Source: Candidatus Nitrotoga sp. CP45
Lineage (GTDB): Bacteria > Pseudomonadota > Gammaproteobacteria > Burkholderiales > Gallionellaceae
NCBI GenBank assembly: GCA_003402375.1
Contig: QFXJ01000010.1
Location: 1-41,497, forward strand
DNA: 41,497 bases
Reading direction: 5' to 3'
Every line of letters starts with the position of its first letter. Within the stretch, counting starts at the first letter, position 1. The notes below the pieces were generated by a model. The model had not been told where the DNA came from. It saw nothing but the letters and a program-made list of their open reading frames with translations, and made no database searches. The translations under genes were made by a program, and so were the position numbers. Positions 18,163 through 26,950 of the stretch are shown here, in pieces.

Positions 18163-19437
18163 ATGAAAAAAATATTCCGTTTTGCTTTTTGTTTTGCTTG
18201 TGTAGTTTGTTTATTTCCTTTTAACTCACAAGCTACAACCGTGTCGTTAGATCCCTATCTGGTGGTATCTAGTGCACCCCCGATAGATGTAAGTTATAAG
18301 TATTTCCCCCCCACTACGACGACAGACTACCCTGGGTTTCGTAATAAGATAGGAAAGTTGTGCACGGCTGCAAGTGGTTCAGACCCTACATTTTTCTTAA
18401 CTCTTCTAGGCGATGATTCAATAAACTCCAGATTTTGCAATGGTGGAACTATTTCACTTGGAGTTGCCATAACACGTGACTATTTAGAACCTAAACATGA
18501 TTTGTATTTCTCTGTTTTTTTACGAGATGGGATTCCTCCTACTTTCCAAAATGGAATTTGGGTAGACAAATGTGATGTTCCATATATACCTTTAGGAAAG
18601 GTGAATGGTTTAGAATTTCCCATTGCAATTACATTGACTTCTGACTATGGCTGTATTGCAGGCGTACCACCACCACACCCAATACCTAACTTTGTAGCAT
18701 CCTACAGCGCCCCATTAATTGTGACTATCGCTGATGGAAATCAGATTGAAAGTGTAAAGATTTTGGTTACTGCAGATAGCTTGCCTTGGGCAGAATTTCA
18801 TTTCGGATACCGAATCGGACTTATCAAAATAGCAGAAGCATCTAAAACTGTTCCTGTACTTTCAGTGTCGGAACTGAACGTTTTAACTCTTCCGCCACCA
18901 GCCATTGAAGGAAGTGTTGTTGAATACAACAACATCATAGACTTCCCTTCGGCACCGGGCGGACATTTTTTTTACACCAGCGATGCAGCCGAGCAAAGCT
19001 ATATCGATAGTGGACAGGCTGGCCATTTTCAACGCACAGGACGTAGTTTTAATACAGGTGGATATGTTCCGGTATGCCGATTTTATGGTAGCCAAACGCC
19101 AGGACCCAACTCGCATTTTTTTAGTGCCGATCAAAATGAATGCACTGGTCTGAAAGCGTTGCAAAAATCACCCGTTCCCACCGATGTACCGCAATGGAAC
19201 AGCGAAGGCAATGGCTTTTATGCAGTGGCTATTGTAGTCGACGCTAACGGCAATCGTACCTGCTTGAAAGGAACTGTGCCGGTATACAGAGCTTATAACA
19301 ATGCTTATGCCCAAACGGGAAAACGCAACGCCTGGGATTCTAATCATCGTTTTTCGACCAGCCATACCGAGATCGATCAGATGGTTATCAACTATGGCTG
19401 GAGTGACGAAGGCATTGCGTTTTGCACACCCGGTTGA
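18163..19437 (+). CDS. Secreted protein of unknown function with C-terminal DUF5648 repeats
   Basis: The 424-residue protein begins with a clear signal peptide (KK, hydrophobic core, cut after NSQA about residue 24), so it is exported. Residues 25 to about 240 match nothing I know and include paired cysteines. From about 255 to the end, a DUF5648-like region has the hallmark GGHFFYTSD, VCRFYG, PGPNSHFFSAD and W.SEGNGFYA segments, repeated in weaker form near the C-terminus (VYRAYN..HRFSTSHTEI). DUF5648 is found at the ends of secreted or surface proteins; its role is unknown. GAGGAG lies eight bases before the ATG. The N-terminal half is visibly more AT-rich than the C-terminal half, suggesting a chimera. 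Confidence 0.8.
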   Translation: MKKIFRFAFCFACVVCLFPFNSQATTVSLDPYLVVSSAPPIDVSYKYFPPTTTTDYPGFRNKIGKLCTAASGSDPTFFLTLLGDDSINSRFCNGGTISLGVAITRDYLEPKHDLYFSVFLRDGIPPTFQNGIWVDKCDVPYIPLGKVNGLEFPIAITLTSDYGCIAGVPPPHPIPNFVASYSAPLIVTIADGNQIESVKILVTADSLPWAEFHFGYRIGLIKIAEASKTVPVLSVSELNVLTLPPPAIEGSVVEYNNIIDFPSAPGGHFFYTSDAAEQSYIDSGQAGHFQRTGRSFNTGGYVPVCRFYGSQTPGPNSHFFSADQNECTGLKALQKSPVPTDVPQWNSEGNGFYAVAIVVDANGNRTCLKGTVPVYRAYNNAYAQTGKRNAWDSNHRFSTSHTEIDQMVINYGWSDEGIAFCTPG

Positions 19438-19495
19438 ATCATTGAATTTCGTGCGTTGGTGAGGGTTTTGTCACATTAAACCTGCTTCGGGTAGC

Positions 19496-19612
19496 GTGGC
19501 CACCCGTATATACGGGCGGTACGATGAAACGTTCACCCGGAGCTTGTCGAAGGGTGTGGTTCTACAAGCTCACCACGACGGGTATGCCGCCACGAACGGT
19601 ATATCACCATGA
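19496..19612. repeat. REP-like palindromic repeat patch
   Basis: The perfect palindromes GTGGCCAC (19496-19503) and CCCGTATATACGGG (19503-19516) overlap by one base. They are followed by GTTCACCC-GGAGCTTGTCGA (19531-19550) and a degenerate inverted partner ACAAGCTCACCACGACGG (about 19564-19581), then CACGAACGG. The AGCTTGTCGAAGGGTG core is the familiar dispersed intergenic REP-type unit of many proteobacteria, here in a decayed pair. It separates convergent genes. Confidence 0.6.
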
Positions 19613-19652
19613 GTGGGGTTTAGATGTTTTATGTTCAAAAATCGAATCGCCA

Positions 19653-20468
19653 TCATTTAACAACCATCAAAGCCATCAGCTCACTTTCACTAAATCCCGC
19701 TGCCCGTCGGGCTTCAATATTAAAAGGCCCGCGCAGTGTCGGTGCCTGGTAAATTTTTGCAAGCGACGCATAGGTTGAAACAGGTTCGAGTCCACGTGTT
19801 TCGCAAACCCAGTTATACCAACGATTGCCTATCAATACGTGGCCAATTTCATCAGCCAGAATGATGTCAATAATTTCCGCTGCCGCAATATCGCCTGCCT
19901 GCGCAAGCTTGGCTCGCAAAGGTGGAGAGGCATCCAGGCCGCGCGCTTCCATAGTGCGCGGAACCAGTGCCATACGGGCGAGGATATCATCCCTGGTTTT
20001 TTCGACCATATCCCAAAGACCGTTGTGCGCTGTAAAATCACCGTAGGCATAACCTTTCGTACCCAGATGGGCAGAAAGCAAAGAAAAATGCTGAGCTTCT
20101 TCGGCTGCGACCTTTAGCCAGTCAATATAATATTCGCGCGGCATTTCCGGAAAACGCCAGATAGCATCCAGGGCCAAGTTGATAGCATTAAATTCAATAT
20201 GTGTCAGCGCATGAATCAGCGCAGCGCGGCCTTCTTCAGTACGCATAGACCTGCGTGGCACTGATAGGTATGAAACCAGCTCAGGAAGCAGCGGGTGACC
20301 GGGGATGGGTTGTAACGTTGTCAGGGAAGCATCGACCTCCAAGCCAATTTCGCCTTTCTTCCATGCTTGAGCCAGGGCGATTACTCCAGCGGATTTCAGA
20401 ATAGGATCCGGCTCTGCCAACCAATGAAGCGCTGCCAAGCGAAGTTCTTTAGGAACATCAAGTAGCAT
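19653..20468 (-). CDS. DUF455 ferritin-like protein
   Basis: The 271-residue protein has carboxylate-histidine helices typical of ferritin-like di-iron proteins: HIEFNAINLALDAIW near residue 90, AEEAQHF near 125 and DEIGHVLIGNRW near 207. These mark DUF455, related to the MiaE tRNA hydroxylase family; the substrate is unknown. It starts three bases after the rlmD stop and ends a four-gene operon on this strand. The link to an rRNA methyltransferase makes an RNA-modifying oxygenase role tempting, but this is inference. Confidence 0.85.
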   Translation of the reverse strand: MLLDVPKELRLAALHWLAEPDPILKSAGVIALAQAWKKGEIGLEVDASLTTLQPIPGHPLLPELVSYLSVPRRSMRTEEGRAALIHALTHIEFNAINLALDAIWRFPEMPREYYIDWLKVAAEEAQHFSLLSAHLGTKGYAYGDFTAHNGLWDMVEKTRDDILARMALVPRTMEARGLDASPPLRAKLAQAGDIAAAEIIDIILADEIGHVLIGNRWYNWVCETRGLEPVSTYASLAKIYQAPTLRGPFNIEARRAAGFSESELMALMVVK

Positions 20469-20471
20469 GTG

Positions 20472-21797
20472 CTATGCCTGCGTCTTTTCAAACAGCGCGA
20501 TAGACTCAACATGAGAGGTGTGCGGAAACATATTCATCACGCCTGCTGCCTTAAGTACATAACCCTTCTGATGCACTAATATCTCGGCATCACGTGCCAG
20601 CGTTGCCGGGTTGCATGAGACATACACGATGCGACCCGGTGCATCAGCACCCAGCGCCTTGACCAGTTCAAACGCGCCGTCGCGTGGCGGGTCAATTAAC
20701 ATTTTGTCGAAATGGCCTAACTGCACCAATGCTGCTTCAACTATTTCAAACAAATTCATCACGCTGAATTGGGTGTTACCCGCCAAACCGTTAAACGCGG
20801 CATTTTGCGTGGCACGCTGCACCAGCGCCGGGCTGCCTTCGATACCCACTACCTGCGCACCACTACGCGCAATAGGTAATGTGAAATTGCCCAGTCCGCA
20901 GAATAAATCAGCGATGCGTTCATTCGGCTGAGGATTCAGTAAACGCATGGCACGGCTTACCATGACGCGATTCATATCCGCGTTGACTTGGGTAAACTCA
21001 GTCGGCGCAAACGGCATGGTAATCCCGAACTCTGGCAGGCTGTATGTCAGCGGCGGTGCGTCCAGCGGATAAAACGGCACTACAGTTTCAGGACCTTTTG
21101 TTTGCAGCCAAAACTGTACCGCATGGGTAACGGCGAACTGTTTGATTGCCTCTTCATCAGCCGGCGAAAGCGCCTGTAAAATGCGTAGCACCAACACGTC
21201 CACATGTTCGCCGACTGCCACTTCGATTTGCGGCAATATATCGCGAGTGGTAAAGCTTTCATTCAATTGTCCCAACAGTGGCAATAGCTTGGCAATTTTA
21301 GGTGTCAGGATTTCACAATGCTGCATATCCGCCACATAGCCGCCACGCTTTTCGCGGAAACCTACCAGTGTCTTGCCCTTCTTCAATACATGGCGCACCG
21401 AAAGCCGTGCTCGTTGTCGGTACCCCCACGGCTGCCCATAGATCGGCGGTAAAATAGTCTGCGCCTTAACCTTGCCGATATGCCACAGGTTATCTTCCAG
21501 AATTCGCTGCTTGGCGGCAACCTGTGCGCGTGCATCCATATGTTGCATGGAACACCCTCCACACACGCCAAAATGTTTACATTTCGGCTGGACGCGCATG
21601 AAAGTTGGCTTAATAACTTGGCCGAGTTGTGCTAACTCAAAGCTGGTTTTTTTACGATATGACGAATAGGTGACGCGCTCACCCGTCAATGCGCCTTCGA
21701 TAAAAATTACTTTACCATCCGCATGCGTAATGCCGCGACCCTCGTAATCAAGCGATTCAACAACAACGCTGTTTGCGTGTATGGATTTATCAGTCAT
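20472..21797 (-). CDS. rlmD: 23S rRNA (uracil-1939-C5) methyltransferase RlmD
   Basis: The 441-residue protein has an N-terminal TRAM domain ([15 protein letters not shown]), an iron-sulphur site with [10 protein letters not shown] plus a later CEIL cysteine, and an AdoMet-dependent methyltransferase core ([14 protein letters not shown]). The catalytic [11 protein letters not shown] segment lies near the C-terminus. This is RlmD/RumA, which makes m5U1939 in 23S rRNA. ATG 21797 is chosen because it gives the usual MTDKS-like start and has GGAG upstream; an extension to 21842 would overlap the vanZ-like gene. One base separates it from that gene's stop. Confidence 0.95.
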   Translation of the reverse strand: MTDKSIHANSVVVESLDYEGRGITHADGKVIFIEGALTGERVTYSSYRKKTSFELAQLGQVIKPTFMRVQPKCKHFGVCGGCSMQHMDARAQVAAKQRILEDNLWHIGKVKAQTILPPIYGQPWGYRQRARLSVRHVLKKGKTLVGFREKRGGYVADMQHCEILTPKIAKLLPLLGQLNESFTTRDILPQIEVAVGEHVDVLVLRILQALSPADEEAIKQFAVTHAVQFWLQTKGPETVVPFYPLDAPPLTYSLPEFGITMPFAPTEFTQVNADMNRVMVSRAMRLLNPQPNERIADLFCGLGNFTLPIARSGAQVVGIEGSPALVQRATQNAAFNGLAGNTQFSVMNLFEIVEAALVQLGHFDKMLIDPPRDGAFELVKALGADAPGRIVYVSCNPATLARDAEILVHQKGYVLKAAGVMNMFPHTSHVESIALFEKTQA

Positions 21798-21798
21798 C

Positions 21799-22185
21799 TC
21801 ACTCCGCAATTTTAAAAATTTTAGTTTCCAGCATGATACCAATCCGCCCCATGCCCATGTTTATAAAAATAAAGCTCAATAGCACGCCAGCACCATTTGC
21901 TAACATGTCGACATAATCAAAAACTCGGTAAGCGGTCATGCGCTGCAAATATTCTATTCCGACACCCAAGGTAACCAACATCCCCGCTACAAAAATACGT
22001 GACGCCCGTTGTTGATAAACCTGACAAAACCATAGCATCAAAAAACTGTATGCCAGTGCATGCTCCAGCTTGTCCGCATTTAAAAAATACATCGGTTCCG
22101 GTGGATGAGGTGTGAGAGAAAGATACATGGTCGTGGCAACCCATACTGCTCCCAGTGCAAGCCAGATCCGACGAAGCTTGTACAT
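21799..22185 (-). CDS. VanZ-like family membrane protein
   Basis: The 128-residue protein has about four membrane segments, an early conserved SLTPHPPEP turn and the [16 protein letters not shown] motif, followed by [25 protein letters not shown] split across two segments. These acidic and polar positions mark the VanZ-like fold, whose function outside teicoplanin resistance is unknown. ATG 22185 is preferred to the in-frame TTG 22209, which would overlap the upstream exonuclease gene. The tight packing (two bases before, one after) places it in the exonuclease-rlmD operon. Confidence 0.85.
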   Translation of the reverse strand: MYKLRRIWLALGAVWVATTMYLSLTPHPPEPMYFLNADKLEHALAYSFLMLWFCQVYQQRASRIFVAGMLVTLGVGIEYLQRMTAYRVFDYVDMLANGAGVLLSFIFINMGMGRIGIMLETKIFKIAE

Positions 22186-22187
22186 GG

Positions 22188-22973
22188 TTATGTTTTTACG
22201 ATTGGCCAAGCAGCGAGATATTCCATCCAGTGCGGTTCGGGGGATTTGCTCAAGGTACTGCGCACTAATTCACATTCCTGCTCATAACGAGTATGTGTGA
22301 ATTGACCACGCATCAACTGGAAGCGCGCATAGACCAAATAAGTATTTACCACATCGGTTTCACAGTAATTGCGGATTTCATGCAACTTGCCCTGCTGATA
22401 AGCATCCCACACTTTGCTACCGTCCATACCCAGTTTGCCGGGAAAACCGATGAGCTTAGCCAGATCGTCCAGCGGAGCGTTGGCGCGGCCTGTATACAAT
22501 GCAAGCAAGTCCATCAAATCAAGATGCCGGGAATGATAACGGCTGATGTAGTTATTCCACTTAAAATCTTTGTCGTCCTCTCCCATATCCCAATAGCATG
22601 CGCACTGGACACCGTGAATCAAGCCACGGTAGTGCAGCACCGGCAGGTCAAAGCCACCGCCGTTCCATGACACTAATTGCGGGGTATATTTGTCAATGCC
22701 GTCAAAGAAACGTTGAATGAGTGCGCCCTCGTTGTCTTCCAGCCCGCCTAACGACCACACGCGAAAATTATCGCCCTCACGCAATGCACACGAAATGGCC
22801 ACCACACGATGCAGATGATGTTGCAAGAAATCACTGCCTGTCTTCTGGCGACGCATTTGAAAGGCCATCTCTGCCACATCTCTATCGTTCACCTGTGCAT
22901 CAAGTCCGTACAGAGTCCGAAGTCCGGCAACATCAGGAATAGTTTCGATATCAAAAACAAGCACAGGGGCCAT
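22188..22973 (-). CDS. 3'-5' exonuclease related to the PolB proofreading domain
   Basis: The 261-residue protein begins with the ExoI motif VFDIETIPD, followed by VSWNGGGFDLPVL (ExoII) and CETDVVNTYLVY (ExoIII) of the DEDD superfamily. This matches the stand-alone PolB-exonuclease family (DNA_pol_B_exo2). It likely trims DNA or RNA 3' ends with two metal ions bound by the acidic residues. ATG 22973 gives the start MAPVLVFDIET; the upstream TTG at 22982 is less likely. It is the first gene of the four-gene operon with the vanZ-like gene, rlmD and the DUF455 gene. Confidence 0.9.
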   Translation of the reverse strand: MAPVLVFDIETIPDVAGLRTLYGLDAQVNDRDVAEMAFQMRRQKTGSDFLQHHLHRVVAISCALREGDNFRVWSLGGLEDNEGALIQRFFDGIDKYTPQLVSWNGGGFDLPVLHYRGLIHGVQCACYWDMGEDDKDFKWNNYISRYHSRHLDLMDLLALYTGRANAPLDDLAKLIGFPGKLGMDGSKVWDAYQQGKLHEIRNYCETDVVNTYLVYARFQLMRGQFTHTRYEQECELVRSTLSKSPEPHWMEYLAAWPIVKT

Positions 22974-23061
22974 TAACGCCAATAGTATTGTAAAGTTGAA
23001 ATGAATGAAGACATTAAAAAGCTCCCAGAATTATAAAATCAACTTCTCTAGCTCTCAACAG

Positions 23062-23478
23062 TCACTTTTTTGACCAACCACCACCACTCTGTACCCACCA
23101 ACCCGCTTGGGCACGCTGTATCCAGCGTTGCGCGAATGTATTGCGGATATCACCTTCCCACTCGGGATGTGCGTTAGCGCGCGCAATTTCGGCATACAAC
23201 GACTTACGGTCCTGATTTTCCGCTGCAACCAGCCCATTGACCTTTTGGCGCGCGGCCAGTGGAACGGTATTGGCATCGCGTAAGGCAACCATACCATCAG
23301 AAGTTAACCCAACCGCGCCGTTGGCATAGAACTCTGCCAATTGTGTATGGCGCGTCTGCATTGACTGCTTCAACGCAACAACGCCGGGAGTATTAATTTC
23401 GATATTTACCTGTGCCGATGCAGCCGAAGAAATGCACAGTACAAACAGCGCAAAACAAAATTTAATTAAGTGATTCAT
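23062..23478 (-). CDS. ydbL: YdbL-type periplasmic protein (DUF1318)
   Basis: The 138-residue protein has a signal peptide ending SSAASA (about residue 22), and a mature part with NTPGVVALKQSMQTR and a GAVGLTSDGMVALRD segment characteristic of DUF1318/YdbL. In E. coli YdbL helps YnbE and YdbH work as an intermembrane phospholipid bridge, probably guarding YnbE assembly. It overlaps ynbE by four bases (ATGA) and has AAGGAG eight bases before its start. It is the last gene of the operon. Confidence 0.9.
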   Translation of the reverse strand: MNHLIKFCFALFVLCISSAASAQVNIEINTPGVVALKQSMQTRHTQLAEFYANGAVGLTSDGMVALRDANTVPLAARQKVNGLVAAENQDRKSLYAEIARANAHPEWEGDIRNTFAQRWIQRAQAGWWVQSGGGWSKK

Positions 23479-23684
23479 ATTGCTTTCTCCTTTTTAATTT
23501 CAGGTGCAACAGACGGGGATTTATCAGATTTTGGGGCCGTAGCAGATTTATCGATTTGCCAAACTTCGTCGATTATCTTGTCAGCTGCCTTTTCTGCCGC
23601 TGCGGCAGGAAAATAAATATTGATGGTAACGCAGGCGCTCAGTGCCACGCCCGCCAAAGGTAGTACGGTCCAAATTTTTTTCAT
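23475..23684 (-). CDS. ynbE: YnbE family outer-membrane lipoprotein
   Basis: The 69-residue protein starts MKKIWTVLPLAGVALSAC with a lipobox cysteine at residue 18, followed by the conserved VTINIYFPAAAAEKAADKII stretch of YnbE. The lipidated end should sit in the outer membrane and stack on the top of YdbH to complete the lipid conduit. A strong AAGGAGG precedes the start. The C-terminal tail is lysine- and proline-rich and probably disordered. It lies 12 bases downstream of ydbH. Confidence 0.92.
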   Translation of the reverse strand: MKKIWTVLPLAGVALSACVTINIYFPAAAAEKAADKIIDEVWQIDKSATAPKSDKSPSVAPEIKKEKAI

Positions 23685-23696
23685 TGTGCCCCTCCT

Positions 23697-25730
23697 TTAT
23701 TTAATCACTGCCTTATTGTCCTGCAATACCCGTTTTAAGCGAGTTATTAGTTCACTCCAGTCTACTTTGCGATTGTAGCCCATCACAGTGATGGCGGGAA
23801 TGCCGCCACCTTTTACGATCGTATAAGCATTGCCATTGTCTTCCGCCCCTGCCATCGTGCATATGTCATTGCGCAGCGCACAACTCAGCCCGATGCGTTC
23901 GTAGCCGAAGTTCTCAAAGATGCGCAGAAAACTGCGCTGCAGGGCAGCAACCCCGCCCGCTCCGCCCAGCGAAGAAATATTTTCTACTGCCTTTTGGCTA
24001 ATTCTCTTGCGATATTTTCCAGGACTGCTTGCCAGCTTGGCATCAAAACGCACGGGTAGCCAGCTTACCAGTTCGAGATTATTCACTCCCAAATCAATAC
24101 GCCCCTGGATATTGCCGAAAGAAAACGTGCGCGTAAGCAGGTCAAGATCCAGTTCACGCATGTCCAAATTACCTGACAGCCGAGGTGCACGACCGAAGGG
24201 ATCAAACAGCTCCAAGTGATTTGCCAGCACCGTGCCATCAAATACGCGAAACAATAAGGTGCCATCCACCTTGAGCAATTTGTCCTGATAACTCACCTTG
24301 GGAATAGAGCCTGACAGTGAGCCGTGCATCTCAGGCCAATGCAATGCGGTGCTGAGCTTCTGCATGGAAATCGATGTCAGCGTGCTGGAAAAATTCCACT
24401 GCCATGTGTCATTCACATTATGCAGATGGAAATCGTTCACTTCTAACTTGCCGTCAAGTATGGGTAGTGTGGCGGTTGGCAGAATGAAATTATTCCCGCG
24501 CATCTGTATTTGCCATTGCGTTGCGCCCAGCGGCAATCCCATCAATTCGCCGTCAGCAAAAGCCACATGTGCCATACTCTGCACTTGTGCATGCCACGGA
24601 ATATCCGCATTAATACCGTGTAGGACAAAACGTTTTTCACCATCCACTACAGCTACATCGCGCAGCTTAATCAGCAATGCTTGGGTAGCGCCATTGCGGT
24701 ATTGCCAGTCCACGTCAACAAGCCCTTTCAGCTCTGTTGCTGATAAAGCGCTCTTTTCCAGAAATGGTTTGGCGTAATCAGCAAAGCCATTCGCCAGCGA
24801 CAAATTTTCTCCAACCAAACGGCCTTCCAATAAATTGCTTTTCTTAATATTCCACAGTGCTTGCATCTCAACCTTGCCTACCTCCGGCAGATTAGCTACA
24901 GCCTGAGTTACTTTTAGTTGTGTACCGTCCCACTGGCCAGAGGCCCGAAGCGTATGCCCGCCGCGCAAATACAGCGGTTGCCAGAACAGTTCACCACCCT
25001 GCCAATCGATTGCGCCACGCCAATCCCATGTTTGGCCTGTGCGAGCAGCATCTACATGCAGCGTACCTTGCAATTTTTCTGCGGCATGCAAACCGCTCGT
25101 ATCGGCAGCAGCTAAATCGGTCAACTGCAAATCAGCGTTAATCTGGCTTACCCCCGCTTTATCACCATTTACCACCAAGGTGCCATTCAGGGCGCCCTGT
25201 GTAGGCAATGGCCCATTCGGTGAAAGCAAGTCTGCCAGACGCCTACCTTGCGCGTTGCGTAATAGTATTGTGGCGCGCCACGGCTGCGCGCGGAAATCAG
25301 CGTTTACCTGCCACAACTCATTAGCTATAGCGGTAAGCCGCAGCTCCAACCGTTGCGAGGCAAACTCGTAACTAAATGTGAATGGCAAGTCTGGAATCGC
25401 GTCCAGCTTACCTTTATGGCATGTCACGCGAGCTGAACTAAGCAAAAATTCCGTACAGTACACATGTACCTTACGCCATATTTTTTCCGCCATATGCAAT
25501 TCGTCTATGCTAAATTCCGCCGAACCCTCTTGCATCAATACCACTTTAATTCCGCGTGCGGCAAAGCTCGGTGCGTCAACATCTGCCACGTTTAATGTAA
25601 TTTGCACGGCATAGAGTGGCGCAGACAAAAATAACGGACAAAAACTTAACAAGCCGAATAGGCAGCCATTTAACAGGCGGTTTATGATATAAATAATTGT
25701 CTTGTTAAACATATAGCAGCTCAATTCCAT
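23697..25730 (-). CDS. ydbH: YdbH-type AsmA-like intermembrane phospholipid transport protein
   Basis: The 677-residue protein has an N-terminal anchor (about 10-42) and long beta-rich repeats in which strands of hydrophobic and polar residues alternate, as in AsmA-like bridge proteins. The C-terminal 200 residues (FDPFGRAPRLSGNLDMRELD, ARTFSFG..GRIDLGVNNLEL, then YRKRISQKAVENISSLGG) are the conserved YdbH/DUF part. The E. coli protein is about 880 residues, so this one is shorter, mostly in the N-terminal half. With YnbE and YdbL it moves phospholipid between membranes. ATG 25730 or 25712 could be used; 25712 gives a more usual signal-anchor start. Confidence 0.85.
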   Translation of the reverse strand: MELSCYMFNKTIIYIINRLLNGCLFGLLSFCPLFLSAPLYAVQITLNVADVDAPSFAARGIKVVLMQEGSAEFSIDELHMAEKIWRKVHVYCTEFLLSSARVTCHKGKLDAIPDLPFTFSYEFASQRLELRLTAIANELWQVNADFRAQPWRATILLRNAQGRRLADLLSPNGPLPTQGALNGTLVVNGDKAGVSQINADLQLTDLAAADTSGLHAAEKLQGTLHVDAARTGQTWDWRGAIDWQGGELFWQPLYLRGGHTLRASGQWDGTQLKVTQAVANLPEVGKVEMQALWNIKKSNLLEGRLVGENLSLANGFADYAKPFLEKSALSATELKGLVDVDWQYRNGATQALLIKLRDVAVVDGEKRFVLHGINADIPWHAQVQSMAHVAFADGELMGLPLGATQWQIQMRGNNFILPTATLPILDGKLEVNDFHLHNVNDTWQWNFSSTLTSISMQKLSTALHWPEMHGSLSGSIPKVSYQDKLLKVDGTLLFRVFDGTVLANHLELFDPFGRAPRLSGNLDMRELDLDLLTRTFSFGNIQGRIDLGVNNLELVSWLPVRFDAKLASSPGKYRKRISQKAVENISSLGGAGGVAALQRSFLRIFENFGYERIGLSCALRNDICTMAGAEDNGNAYTIVKGGGIPAITVMGYNRKVDWSELITRLKRVLQDNKAVIK

Positions 25731-25785
25731 GATACTGAACCATGTCTCATTTCCGCTAAACCGGTTTCATCAACCATGATCTGAT

Positions 25786-26217
25786 ATGAGATTTTTTTCT
25801 GCGCTATCCCTGCTCTGCTTGTTTGTCCTACAACCGGCTTGGGGCGAAAATCTTTCACTAAAAATTGGCAAACACAATATTCATGCCGAAATTGCTAATA
25901 CCCCGCAAAGCCGCGAACGGGGACTAATGCAGCGCGGTCGCCTGTGCGCTAATTGCGGCATGTTGTTTATTTTTGAAAAAGCTGACAGGTATAGCTTTTG
26001 GATGAAAAATACGCCACTGCCGCTAAGCATTGCCTTTATCGCCGTCGATGGCGCCATTCTCAATATTGAAGAAATGCAGCCTAACACCCTAGTTACGCAC
26101 GATGCCCACGGGGATGCATTGTATGCGTTAGAAATGAATAGTGGTTGGTTTACCCGGAATGGCATCAAGCGAGGAATAACGGTCCAAGGATTAAGGCAAG
26201 CTCCCATAGGGCATTAA
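25786..26217 (+). CDS. Exported DUF192 family protein
   Basis: The 143-residue protein has a signal peptide cut after PAWG (about residue 20). A compact DUF192 domain follows, with TPQSRERGLMQRGRL near residue 38, GMLFIFEKADRYSFWMKNT and PLSIAFIAVDGAIL. The RGLM and FWMKNT motifs define the family; its role is unknown. Start ATG 25786 lies 55 bases from the divergent ydbH gene, so their promoters share that gap. It is the last backbone gene before base composition changes into the copper island. Confidence 0.88.
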   Translation: MRFFSALSLLCLFVLQPAWGENLSLKIGKHNIHAEIANTPQSRERGLMQRGRLCANCGMLFIFEKADRYSFWMKNTPLPLSIAFIAVDGAILNIEEMQPNTLVTHDAHGDALYALEMNSGWFTRNGIKRGITVQGLRQAPIGH

Positions 26218-26504
26218 CCTCTCTGAACTGCCATAAAAAAGTCCGCCATCAAGTCCTTTTTGATGACGGCAACGACGCGAAAAATATATATCAAACAAAA
26301 GGTTATTGTATTTTCTGGGGGCTTCGGCCCACTGTAGGTTTGTAGACTGGGGGCCACATAGGAACCTTTCGGTTGCGGGTCTTGGCGTGTCAGGACGGGA
26401 AGGATAAAAGCGCCCCTCAGGGCCGCTTCCGCCGCGAATGGCAGCAGTGCCCCGCAGTGCCTATGACCGCCAACGTCGATCGCTAAAAGATGCTTGATGT
26501 GCAT
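26214..26504 (-). pseudogene. Possible truncated open frame at the island edge
   Basis: A start with a good site (GGGAGGGAGACGT before ATG 26504) opens a 96-codon frame beginning MHIKHLLAIDVGGHRHCGAL. The first 50 or so codons are GC-rich like the island; the rest (about 26345 onward) is AT-rich like the backbone and runs through a likely terminator hairpin. The frame looks like the front of an island gene joined to unrelated sequence. No family recognised. It follows the CopZ-like gene by 16 bases. Confidence 0.4.
26235..26269 (-). terminator. Rho-independent terminator on the - strand
   Basis: Read on the - strand, CCGTCATCAA pairs with TTGATGGCGG around AAAGGAC with one mismatch (stem 26243-26252 and 26260-26269), followed after two bases by a six-T run (26235-26240). 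It would end copper-island transcripts. Confidence 0.6.
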
Positions 26505-26520
26505 ACGTCTCCCTCCCCGA

Positions 26521-26736
26521 TCAGTCGGTCATCGCTTCGGGTAACTGCTTGTCCGGGTACCCGGCCTCGCTAAGCACCGCGAGAAAAGCGCTCTCGTCCA
26601 AGGCGCTATCGACCCGAACTTCACGCGCGGGCGGGTCGGTTCCGATGCGGGCTTGCGGGTCGACGCCCAACAGCGCCTTGGTGACGGACTTGGCGCAGCC
26701 GCCGCAGGTCATGTTTGGAATGTAGAAACGAAGCAT
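26521..26736 (-). CDS. CopZ-like copper chaperone (heavy-metal-associated domain)
   Basis: The 71-residue protein is a single HMA domain with the metal-binding MTCGGCAKSV loop (C11, C14) after the first strand. It should carry Cu(I) in the cytosol and pass it to CopA or CueR. The HMA fold ends near residue 62 and the last residues are acidic. ATG 26736 has AGGAG in its leader. A MerR-type promoter with a 19-base spacer lies upstream (26769-26799), so it is probably induced by copper through the neighbouring CueR. Confidence 0.9.
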   Translation of the reverse strand: MLRFYIPNMTCGGCAKSVTKALLGVDPQARIGTDPPAREVRVDSALDESAFLAVLSEAGYPDKQLPEAMTD

Positions 26737-26768
26737 CTTGATCTCCTGGTTGGTTACTGTGTCCGACT

Positions 26769-26799
26769 ACTATGGAGTTTGACAGCTTGGTAAGGTCAA
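26769..26799 (-). promoter_or_regulatory. CueR-type promoter/operator for the CopZ-like gene
   Basis: Read on the - strand: -35 TTGACC (26794-26799), a 19-base spacer, and -10 CATAGT (26769-26774). An inverted repeat TTGAC..GTCAA centred in the spacer is the expected MerR-family dyad. The overlong spacer is the hallmark of promoters that MerR-type regulators distort to activate. Confidence 0.7.
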
Positions 26800-26950
26800 A
26801 CGCTTTTTAGCGAAATTTTTTACTTCGACTTCAATGGCGAAATTCTTGCCCCCGCGTTTGGGCGAACCTGAGAAGGGATGACCATCGAAAAACGATGATC
26901 TCGGCTGAGTAAGAACGATGCTGAGAAAGCTGGTGCGCGTTCACCTCAGC

